From Mycobacterium sp. IS-836 (lineage in GTDB: Bacteria > Actinomycetota > Actinomycetes > Mycobacteriales > Mycobacteriaceae): a stretch of 64,000 bases of DNA. Both the position numbers and the translations under genes were made by a program. The notes under the pieces are model-generated. The model saw only the letters and a program-made list of their open reading frames with translations, did not search any database and had not been told where the DNA came from. Shown here one piece after another: positions 24,663 to 31,987 of this stretch. The stretch lies in the NCBI RefSeq assembly GCF_001954275.1, contig NZ_MBEU01000087.1:18675-82674 (forward strand), in the 5' to 3' direction. Position 1 is the stretch's first letter, and the number at the start of each line of letters is the position of its first letter.

Positions 24663-26030
24663 ATGAAGGCGGTCCCACTTCACCGTCAACCGGAGGAGGC
24701 GGAATCGGCCAGCTCGGTGGTGATCGTCGGCAGCGGGTTCGCCGCTTTCGAATGCGCGCGGCGGCTGGCACGACGGTTAGACAAGGCGCGCGCCTCGGAT
24801 GTCAAGGTGATCGTTGTTTCGCCGGTCGATTACCTGCAGTACACGCCATTGCTGGCGGACGTTGCCGGCGGGCTAGTCGACCCGCGGTTTGTCTGTGTTC
24901 CTTTGGCCGGAACGCTCAAGGGCGTGCAGGCGGTGCGCGGCCGGGTCGACAGCGTTGACTTCGACCGGCGTGTCCTCTCGTTCACCGATCCAGAGGGCCA
25001 CATAGGGACGCTGTCATGGGATCGGCTGGTCTTAACACCCGGCTCGGTGACCCGGCTGTTCGATACGCCCGGTTTGGCCAAATACGCGCACGGGCTGAAG
25101 TCGACGGCCGAGGCGCTGTATTTGCGTGATCGTGTGATCGAGCAGTTGGAGCTGGCATGCGTCGACGAAAACAAAGCGCGTGCGGCCGCGCGACGCACGA
25201 TTGTCGTTGTCGGTGCGTCGTACTCCGGTTCCGAATTGACGGCGCAGCTGCGTGCGCTCGCCGATGCGGCGGCGAAGCAGATGGGCTTCGATCGGGCTTT
25301 GGTGCGGTTTGTGCTACTGGACTTGGCCGACCATGTCATGCCCGAGCTGGGGCAGAAGCTCGGCGACGCGGCGATGCGTGTGCTGCGCTCTCGCGGAATC
25401 GAGGTCCGGCTGGGCACTACCCTCAAGGAGGTTCACGCCGATCATGTTGTGCTTACTGATGATTCGCGGATCGATACTTATACGTTAGCGTGGGTGGCTG
25501 GCGTGACCCCGTCACCAATGATCGCGACACTGGGATTGGAAACCGAGCGGGGCCGGCTGAAGGTGCAGACCGATCTGCAGGTACCAGGTCACCCTGACGT
25601 GTTTGCGGCTGGCGATGCCGCCGCCGTTCCAGACCTAACCCAGCCCGGCAAGATCGCGCCGCCCACCGCCCAGCACGCGATCCGACAAGGTAAGACGTTG
25701 GCCCACAACGTCGCCGCAAGTCTCGGCTACGGTGAGCGGAGGGACTACCGTCACAGCGACAAGGGTATGGTCGTCGATTTGGGTCCGCGCTACGCCGTAG
25801 CCAACCCGCTAGGCGTGCAGCTATCGGGCTATCCCGCCAAGATTGTCGCCCGCGCCTACCACATTTACGCGCTTCCGCGCCTCGTCAACCGCTGGGCGGT
25901 CGCACTCGCATATCTTACCGACGTCGTCTTCCCCCGCACGGTGTTGTCGATGGGATTCGCTTGCGATGCCGATACCCAATTCACGGCAAGCGAAGCCGTC
26001 CACCTGCCGAAGGCAGCAGGGGCAGAATGA
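24663..26030 (+). CDS. FAD-dependent NADH dehydrogenase-like (NDH-2 type) oxidoreductase
   Basis: A 455-residue pyridine-nucleotide flavoprotein resembling type II NADH:quinone dehydrogenases. SSVVIVGSGFAAFECARRLA binds FAD, RTIVVVGASYSGSELTAQL binds NAD(P)H, and HPDVFAAGDAAAVPDL with PPTAQHAIRQGKTLAHNV is the C-terminal FAD/quinone-site region. The C-terminal hydrophobic part (RAYHIYALPRLVNRWAVAL) would attach it to the membrane. It is first after operator copy 4, and the molybdenum oxidoreductase pair follows; it could feed electrons to quinone or to those partners. Confidence 0.88.
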   Translation: MKAVPLHRQPEEAESASSVVIVGSGFAAFECARRLARRLDKARASDVKVIVVSPVDYLQYTPLLADVAGGLVDPRFVCVPLAGTLKGVQAVRGRVDSVDFDRRVLSFTDPEGHIGTLSWDRLVLTPGSVTRLFDTPGLAKYAHGLKSTAEALYLRDRVIEQLELACVDENKARAAARRTIVVVGASYSGSELTAQLRALADAAAKQMGFDRALVRFVLLDLADHVMPELGQKLGDAAMRVLRSRGIEVRLGTTLKEVHADHVVLTDDSRIDTYTLAWVAGVTPSPMIATLGLETERGRLKVQTDLQVPGHPDVFAAGDAAAVPDLTQPGKIAPPTAQHAIRQGKTLAHNVAASLGYGERRDYRHSDKGMVVDLGPRYAVANPLGVQLSGYPAKIVARAYHIYALPRLVNRWAVALAYLTDVVFPRTVLSMGFACDADTQFTASEAVHLPKAAGAE

Positions 26031-26203
26031 TATTCACGACACCATTGTCGTTCCGGCCAGCGCAATGCCTGGGCTGTTCCCCGCCGGAAAGCATATCGCG
26101 TGTTCGCTTGGGTGGGTCCGTCATCCTTGATCCCGACGGTCCTTCAGTCGGACATACAACGCTGGCTTTGTTGCAATGATCAGGACCACGAAACGGAGCA
26201 CCA

Positions 26204-26801
26204 ATGACTATCGCTAACAAAGGGTTCCGCGGGCGCCGCACTGAATCGGCCCGCGAGCTGCCACCCGGTCAACATCTGACCGCGGACTTTCCAGTCCTGC
26301 AGGCAGGACCGACTCCGCGGATCGATATCGACAATTGGCGGTTCACGATCCGCGACGAGCGTGGCGTCGAACACGTATGGACCTGGGCTCAACTCAAGCT
26401 ATTGCCCAGCGAGCGGCTCACTGTCGACATTCACTGCGTCACCACGTGGTCCAAGCTGGATACCGCTTGGGAAGGCGTTTCGCTGGGCACGCTTTTCGAA
26501 TCGGTTAACACCACAGCCGAATTCGCACTGGTCCGTTCCTACGGCGGCTACACCACCAACATCCCGGTGGCATCTTCTTGGTGGGAAGGCTTGGATCGTC
26601 TACGCCTACCAGGGCGCACCGCTTAACGCGGTCCACGGTGGCCCGGCGCGACTGCTGGTGCCGCATCTGTATTTTTGGAAGTCTGCGAAGTGGGTGCGAT
26701 CCATTGAGCTGCGCGACAGCGACACACCCGGATTCTGGGAGCGTTTCGGTTATCACAGCTACGGTGACCCGTGGCGAGAACAACGCTACGCCGGAGATTG
26801 A
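26204..26801 (+). pseudogene. Sulfite-oxidase-like molybdopterin oxidoreductase, frameshifted
   Basis: An approximately 198-residue molybdopterin-binding oxidoreductase of the sulfite oxidase / YedY group. The Mo-coordinating Cys is in VDIHCVTTWSKLDTAWEG, and WIVYAYQGAPLNAVHGGPARLLVP follows in another frame. The first frame (26204) runs through TTNIPVASSWWEG and stops at 26626; family sequence continues in the frame ending 26801 from LLGGKAWIVY onward. A loss of 2 bases (or gain of 1) at about 26570-26576 explains it. It may be a true pseudogene or a sequencing error. ATG 26204 follows a weak GAGCACCA stretch. Full-length and intact, it would be a small soluble Mo enzyme. Confidence 0.8.
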
Positions 26802-26804
26802 TCC

Positions 26805-27544
26805 GTGAACGATGGTTTGACAGCCAAGTTGCGGTGGCGGGTTGCGCGGGTGGTGAACTCAACGCCGGAGACCGAATCTGCGCAAACGATCGGGCTGGCC
26901 GTGGCGGGCTGGGGCGGCCACTTGGCCGGCCAGCACATTGATCTGAAGCTGACCGCTGAGGACGGGTACAGCGCACAACGCAGCTATTCGCTGAGCAGAC
27001 CGGCCGACTGCGAGCGCATCGAACTCACCGTGCAGCGCATAGCCGACGGAGAGGTCTCGCCCTATCTCACGACAGTGCCCCCGGCGAGGAGATCGAACTT
27101 CGCGGACCCATCGGCGGCTGGTTCGTTTGGCGGCCGGCCGAGGAGGTGCGGATTCTGTTGATCGCTGGCGGGTCGGGCATTGTGCCGTTGATGGCGATGC
27201 TGCGCCAGCGGATATTAATGGGCAGCACCGACTTTCGGCTCGTCTACTCGGTGCGCAGTCCCGCCGACGTCTACTACGCCCAAGAGTTGGCACAGCTCGA
27301 GCGCGACTGTGACTGGTTGCAGGTCGCGTTGGTCTACACCCGGGCAGCCGACCAGCAGACCGGCCGGCCGCCCGGCCGGGTTGGCCACCGTGATCTCGCA
27401 GTGCCCGGGTGGACGCCCGACGACGCCTTGCGCGTCTACGTCTGCGGCCCAACGGGATTCGTGGAATCCGTGACGACAATGTTGATCGGACAGGGCCATT
27501 CGCCATCGGCCATCCGGACCGAGCGGTTCGGGCCGAGCGGCTAA
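26805..27544 (+). pseudogene. FAD/NAD-binding ferredoxin-reductase-type oxidoreductase, frameshifted
   Basis: Flavodoxin/ferredoxin-NADP-reductase fold protein of about 246 residues. GQHIDLKL and QRSYSLSRP (the R-x-Y-S FAD motif) lie in the first frame. After TTVPP near 27084 the family sequence (GEEIELRGPIGGWFVWRPAEEVR, then LLIAGGSGIVPLMAML and VYVCGPTGFVE) continues in the frame ending 27544. One base is missing in or beside a run of five C at 27081-27085. GTG 26805 lies 3 bases after the molybdenum gene, so the two form a natural enzyme/reductase pair and both are broken. Confidence 0.8.
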
Positions 27545-27554
27545 TGAGGAAGGA

Positions 27555-27830
27555 ATGATGGCAGAAGCGACGCATTTCGACGGGAACGCCGCCGCGGGCG
27601 CCTTCGCGGACGTGCTCGGATGCGATGTGACCACCGCGACGCTGACTTGTGCGGGATGTGGTCGCGTCGGGGTCTTCGCCGAGACTCATGTCTATCACCG
27701 TGCCCCAGGCATCGTCGTGCGCTGCCCGGACTGCGACAACGTCGTGGCCCGGCTGGTGCGAACGCCGACCGATGTGTGGCTCGACTTGCGCGGGGCGCAG
27801 TATTGGCGTATCCCGATACCGGTTCAGTGA
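27555..27830 (+). CDS. DUF6510 family small zinc-ribbon-like protein
   Basis: A 91-residue protein with two Cys pairs, CAGCG near residue 33 and CPDC near residue 58, spaced like a zinc ribbon, between DVLGCDVTTATL and DVWLDLRGAQYWRIP. Matches the actinobacterial DUF6510 family, frequently found beside sulfite-oxidase-like and ferredoxin-reductase genes, as here. It probably supports that enzyme pair. Its stop overlaps the next start. Confidence 0.75.
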   Translation: MMAEATHFDGNAAAGAFADVLGCDVTTATLTCAGCGRVGVFAETHVYHRAPGIVVRCPDCDNVVARLVRTPTDVWLDLRGAQYWRIPIPVQ

Positions 27831-28483
27831 TGGAGTCGCTCGACGAACTCGCTCGTCATGTCCGTACCGCTGATGTGGTGGACGCGATGGGGCGACTACA
27901 TCAACATCGCTGCGATCTACTCGATCTGGTGAGTCCCACGCCCGGCCGCGTGCTTTTTGGGCCGGCTGTGACAGTCTCGTACTTCCCGAGTTGTCGAACC
28001 GCGCTGGCTCCCGAACGCTACAACTTCAAGCGGCTCTTCTATGAGGCTGTCGCTGATGGCGCTGAACGACGTGTCCTCGTGTTGGCGAGCAACGGATACA
28101 CTGACACATCACTTGGCGGCGGAACGAAGCTGTCGCGTGTCCAAAACCATAGGCTTGCAGGCATTCTGACGGACGGTCGGCTTCGTGACTTCGCTGAGCT
28201 CTCACAATATGACCTAGCCATCTATTGCCGCGGCGAGGCAACGCGCTGGGGTGGTGACGTGGTCACCCCGTACGAGGCAAACCGCTCGGTAGTACTGGCG
28301 GGGGTGGGGATCCATCCGGGCGACTACATCTTCGCCGACCCCTCGGGCGCGGTCGCCATACCTGCCAACGAGGTGCGAAGCGTTCTCCAAGGCGCGTGCC
28401 AGATCATCATGGAGGACGCACAATCGGTCGCGGCCATCCGGAACGAAACGCCATTCACGTCGTCCGGGAACACTGAACACTGA
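27830..28483 (+). CDS. RraA-family protein (aldolase / RNase E regulator fold)
   Basis: A 217-residue protein of the RraA/HMG-aldolase family. The core VLASNGYTDTSLGGGTKLSRVQ..RLAGILTDGRLRD contains the conserved DGxxRD segment that binds a divalent metal in the aldolase members, and PGDYIFADPSGAVAIP is the next family block. The usual GD-x-x-A preceding motif is altered (TKLSR), so the activity is uncertain. ATG 27830 overlaps the DUF6510 stop by one base. It ends the operon that began at the NDH-like gene. Confidence 0.75.
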   Translation: MESLDELARHVRTADVVDAMGRLHQHRCDLLDLVSPTPGRVLFGPAVTVSYFPSCRTALAPERYNFKRLFYEAVADGAERRVLVLASNGYTDTSLGGGTKLSRVQNHRLAGILTDGRLRDFAELSQYDLAIYCRGEATRWGGDVVTPYEANRSVVLAGVGIHPGDYIFADPSGAVAIPANEVRSVLQGACQIIMEDAQSVAAIRNETPFTSSGNTEH

Positions 28484-28541
28484 CGTGTTGGTGTGGCTTG
28501 ACGCCCGACGCGAGTAACAGATACGTCGAGCACCAGTTTGT

Positions 28542-28657
28542 CTAGATGTAGTCGCGAAGCTCGCGGAGCAGGGCCGACTTTGAGCGGGTGTGGGGCTTTC
28601 GAGGACATCGGTGGTGAACGAAGCATCGCTCACGGTGATGGGCCGCGGTGGGATCAT
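28542..28657 (-). pseudogene. Thioredoxin gene with its centre deleted
   Basis: ATG 28657 overlaps the TrxB-like stop (ATGA), the usual trxB-trxA coupling. The first 20-odd codons read a good thioredoxin N-terminus (ITVSDASFTTDVLE), then resemblance stops. In another frame the same stretch ends SKSALLRELRDYI and TAG at 28542-28544, a good thioredoxin C-terminus. A whole thioredoxin needs about 345 bases; only 116 remain, so about 230 bases containing the WCGPC active site are gone, leaving the two ends fused out of frame. Confidence 0.8.
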
Positions 28658-29634
28658 GAGGGGATCTTTCCTTTTCTGGCAATGGAATCTGATAGGGGAG
28701 AGTGCAGTTGGCTCAGCCAGCGCTGGGCATCGAGTGCGGCCGCACAGCCGCTGGCCGCCGCGGTGACTGCTTGGCGGTAGCGAGGGTCGATCAGGTCGCC
28801 GGCAGCGAATACGCCCTCGGCGGAGGTATGGGTCGTATCGCCTTTGGTCAGGATGTGGCCATCGGCATCCAGCTCGACGAGTCCTATCAAGAGATCTGAG
28901 CACGGCGCCTGGCCGACAGCGACGAAGACAGCGGCGACCTCGATGGTGGATTCGCCGCCGTGGCGCGTGTCGCATACGCGCACCCCGCTGACGTGTTGGC
29001 CACCGTTTACGGCCCGCACTTCGGTAGATGTCAGGATCGCGACGTTGGGATGTGCCTGCAGGCGGGCAACGGCGATGGCTGATGCCCGCAGTCGGTGACG
29101 ATGGTGGATTACGGTAACGGATCGGGCCAGCTGCGCAAGGTGAAGCGCCTCTTCAACGGCACCGTCGCCGCCGCCGATGACGGCGACGTCACGTCCAGTG
29201 AACTCTGCGCCGTCGCGTTTGGCGCTGGTGCTTACGCCGCGGCCGAATAGATCGCGTTCGCCCGGCACGTTGAGGGGCCGGGGCGCCGAGCCCATGGCAA
29301 GGATCACGGTACGGCCGCGGTACTGGGCATCGCTCGTGCCGAGCGTCTTGGATTCGTCGCCGAGATCGAATCTGTCGACGTAGCCCGGACGTAACTCGGC
29401 GCCAAAGTCCTGGGCTTGTCGCCGCATCGCGTCAGCCAGCGCGGGCCCCGAGACGAATGGGCCGAACCCCGGGTAGTTGTCGACGTTCCCGGCGACCCCG
29501 AGGGCGCCGCCGGGCTCATGGCCTTCGATGACAAGGGTGTCCAGCCCGGCGCGAGCCGCGTAGATCGCCGCGGTATATCCGGCTGCGCCCGACCCGACGA
29601 TGATGACATCACGAATCTGGGTTTTGCCGGCCAT
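28654..29634 (-). CDS. TrxB-like flavoprotein lacking the redox-active CxxC
   Basis: A 326-residue thioredoxin-reductase-fold flavoprotein. IIVGSGAAGYTAAIYAARAG binds FAD, VAVIGGGDGAVEEALHLA binds NADPH, and GVFAAGDLIDPRYRQAVTAAASGCAAALDA is the C-terminal FAD motif. The position that in thioredoxin reductases reads CATC is STSAKR here (residues 135-140: Ser137 and Arg140 replace the two Cys), so it cannot use the disulfide mechanism. It may be a NADPH oxidase/reductase with another acceptor, or be decaying. It lies downstream of DUF417 and Lpd on the same strand. Confidence 0.85.
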   Translation of the reverse strand: MAGKTQIRDVIIVGSGAAGYTAAIYAARAGLDTLVIEGHEPGGALGVAGNVDNYPGFGPFVSGPALADAMRRQAQDFGAELRPGYVDRFDLGDESKTLGTSDAQYRGRTVILAMGSAPRPLNVPGERDLFGRGVSTSAKRDGAEFTGRDVAVIGGGDGAVEEALHLAQLARSVTVIHHRHRLRASAIAVARLQAHPNVAILTSTEVRAVNGGQHVSGVRVCDTRHGGESTIEVAAVFVAVGQAPCSDLLIGLVELDADGHILTKGDTTHTSAEGVFAAGDLIDPRYRQAVTAAASGCAAALDAQRWLSQLHSPLSDSIARKGKIPS

Positions 29635-29754
29635 CAGTCAGCGGCGACACGCTGGCTCGACCGCCGACCGGCGCCGAGCGCACGCCGGATGACTGTTGCG
29701 GTGTGGGCCAGTTCTAGAGCGTCGTGTGGCAAAGGATGCCTGCCTTCCGTGTTG

Positions 29755-31164
29755 TCAGAGGTTGATGGCGTGGCCGGTCAGAGCGTGGAAGCATTCCTGC
29801 AGACCCTCGCCGAGCGTGGGGTGGGTGTGCACGTTGCGGGCCAGCTCGGCGGCGGTCAGGTCCCAGAGTTGGGCTGCGGTCAGTTCGGGGAGTAGCTCGC
29901 TGACTTCTGCACCGACGAGGTGGGCTCCGAGCAGCTCGCCGTGGGCAGCATCGGCGATGAGTTTCATAAAGCCGGCCCGTTCGCCCAGTCCGTGCGCTTT
30001 GGCGCTGGCCTGCATGGGAAACATGGCGACTCGGATATCGCGGCCGCTGGCGCGCGCCTGGTGTTCGGTGTAGCCGAAGCTGGCGATTTGCGGTTGGCAG
30101 AACGTCACGCGTGGCATCATGCGGTAGTCCAAGGGCATGGTCGCGGCGCCGGCGATGGTTTCGGCGGCGACGACTCCCTGGGCTGAGGCGACATGGGCGA
30201 GTTGCACTTTGGCGGTGACGTCGCCAATGGCGAAGATGTGGGGAGCCGAGGTGCGCATGTAGTCGTCGATGTCGATTGCCCCGCCTGTTGTAAGTTGCAC
30301 GCCCACCGTGTCGAGGCCGAGGTTTTCGACGTTGGGGCAAAACCCGATACAGATGAACGCGCGGGCGGCGTCGGCCGACGTGGTGTGACCGTTGCGGTCA
30401 GTGTGGGTGACGGTGACATGGTCGCCATGATCGATCACCGAGTCCACCCGAGTGTTGGTCTGAATGGGAATGCCGCGGCGTCGATACTGGCGGGTCAGTT
30501 CCTTGGAGACGTCGGCGTCTTCGTTGGGTAGGGCGCGGTCGGCATACTCGAGGATCTGGACGTCGACGCCGTAGCTGTTGAGGATGTAGGCGAATTCCAT
30601 GCCGATTCCGCCGGCGCCGATGATGATGATGGACTCGGGTAATGCTGCGTCGAGGATCTGCTGTTCGTAGGTCACGATGTTGTCGCTGAGAGTGACCCGG
30701 GGCAGCATCTTCACCCGCGAGCCGGTGGCGATTATGGCGTTGTCGAAGCGGAGGCTGGTGGTGCCGCCGTTACGTAGCTGTACGTCCAGCATGTGGGAGC
30801 CACTGAAGCGGCCGCGACCGTCGATTTCGGTGATCTTGTTTTTGCGCATCAGGTAGTGCACTCCGCGGACCCGGGCCTCGGCGACTTCGCGGCTGCGTGA
30901 CACGGCACGGGTGTAGTCGAGGTGGATGTCACCGCTGATACCGAACTCGTCCGCCTGATGGGTCAGGATGGAGGCGATCTCGGCGTTGCGTAGCAAGGCT
31001 TTTGACGGAACGCACCCGGTGTTGAGGCAGACACCGCCCCAGTAACGTTCTTCGATGATCGCGACCGTCATGCCGAGTTGTGCCGCCCGAATGCCTGCGA
31101 CGTATCCGCCCGAGCCGGCGCCCACGACCACGAGGTCATACTGGCGGCGGACTGGTGGGCTCAT
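29755..31164 (-). CDS. Dihydrolipoamide dehydrogenase paralogue
   Basis: A 469-residue lipoamide-dehydrogenase flavoprotein with intact chemistry: LVVVGAGSGGYVAGIRA (FAD), the disulfide pair C46-x4-C51 in WGGVCLNTGCVPSK, SIIIIGAGGIGMEFAY (NAD), and the His-Glu pair in HTHPTLGEGLQE at the C-terminus. It is therefore a second Lpd, not the usual PDH component. ATG 31164 is preferred: an in-frame start at 31230 would overlap the DUF417 gene. It follows DUF417 by 10 bases, as a flavoprotein/membrane-protein pair reminiscent of RclA-RclC. Confidence 0.88.
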   Translation of the reverse strand: MSPPVRRQYDLVVVGAGSGGYVAGIRAAQLGMTVAIIEERYWGGVCLNTGCVPSKALLRNAEIASILTHQADEFGISGDIHLDYTRAVSRSREVAEARVRGVHYLMRKNKITEIDGRGRFSGSHMLDVQLRNGGTTSLRFDNAIIATGSRVKMLPRVTLSDNIVTYEQQILDAALPESIIIIGAGGIGMEFAYILNSYGVDVQILEYADRALPNEDADVSKELTRQYRRRGIPIQTNTRVDSVIDHGDHVTVTHTDRNGHTTSADAARAFICIGFCPNVENLGLDTVGVQLTTGGAIDIDDYMRTSAPHIFAIGDVTAKVQLAHVASAQGVVAAETIAGAATMPLDYRMMPRVTFCQPQIASFGYTEHQARASGRDIRVAMFPMQASAKAHGLGERAGFMKLIADAAHGELLGAHLVGAEVSELLPELTAAQLWDLTAAELARNVHTHPTLGEGLQECFHALTGHAINL

Positions 31165-31174
31165 CGGGGCGACA

Positions 31175-31705
31175 TCACGCGCGCCTCGTTCCATGGATTC
31201 GATGCGGTGCCTGGCGCTGTTGGGTCGCACCGATGGAGTCCGCCAACAGCCACAGGGCCAACCCCAGCAAGGCGATGTCTTTCATGAGGAATTCGCCATT
31301 GGCCGACAGGACGGGAAAGCCACCCGCGGTAGGTTCGCCAATCCCGGGCGTGCTGACCATAAAAGTCAGCGTGCCAAGTAAGAACGCCGTCGCCAACACA
31401 CCGCCGATTACCGAGACCTTCGGATACCACGGCTTCAGGGCCAGCAATGCTGCGGTCACCAACTCGACCGTACCTAGCACCCGGCCGAACGCACTGATCG
31501 ACATGATGTGATAGACCCAGCTCAAAAACGGGCTGTAGGCCACGAACGGCGAAACACCGTGGGATTCGTAGTAGGTGAATTTCATTGCGCCGAACCAGGC
31601 AAGGACGACAACCAGGCCATAGCGCGCGATGAGCGGTGCGGCTCCGATCGGTCGTAATACGCGTTTTGTCCGCCGACTGTCCTCGGTGGTCTCGCCCACG
31701 GCCAT
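31175..31705 (-). CDS. DUF417 (RclC/YkgB-like) inner-membrane protein
   Basis: A 176-residue protein with four hydrophobic segments (LIARYGLVVVLAWFGAMK, VLGTVELVTAALLAL, VIGGVLATAFLLGTLTFMV and DIALLGLALWLLADS). SPFVAYSPFLSW and GFPVLSANGEFLMKD correspond to the conserved loops of DUF417, whose E. coli member RclC belongs to the reactive-chlorine resistance operon rclABC. Minus-strand operator copy 5 lies 146 bases upstream. It heads the unit DUF417-Lpd-TrxB-like-thioredoxin remnant. Confidence 0.85.
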   Translation of the reverse strand: MAVGETTEDSRRTKRVLRPIGAAPLIARYGLVVVLAWFGAMKFTYYESHGVSPFVAYSPFLSWVYHIMSISAFGRVLGTVELVTAALLALKPWYPKVSVIGGVLATAFLLGTLTFMVSTPGIGEPTAGGFPVLSANGEFLMKDIALLGLALWLLADSIGATQQRQAPHRIHGTRRA

Positions 31706-31850
31706 CTGACTCGTCTCCCTTCATTGAATTGCTTGGTCTTACGCCAGGTTCGTCAGTTCTGCACGCACAGTCGCTCGAACGGATTGTTCAACCCATGGCA
31801 TTGACCATCGTTGCGAGTGACTTCAGCAACTACGAGCGTCCTGCCGGGCC

Positions 31851-31892
31851 GGGTGAGATGTCATCACCCTCGAGACCGGCTCACCCGGGTGA
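31851..31892 (-). promoter_or_regulatory. Composite operator, copy 5 (upstream of DUF417-lpd-trxB-like)
   Basis: Minus-strand reading TCACCC GGGTGA, 11 nt, GGGTGA, TGACATC, TCACCC; all four half-sites are perfect. The 282-base gap 31706-31987 holds this site and no other feature I can support. Confidence 0.88.
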
Positions 31893-31987
31893 AGACCCAC
31901 TGGCGGCGGTTAGGGCCGCGTCCGAGATGCGTTCTCAGGCACGATGATTCGTGACCGGCCACATCTGCCGGGGCACCGGAAGGCGAA

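Noticed and set aside
28538..28780. Plus-strand ORF opposite the trxB-like gene
   Set aside because: Antisense shadow of the trxB-like gene and thioredoxin remnant.
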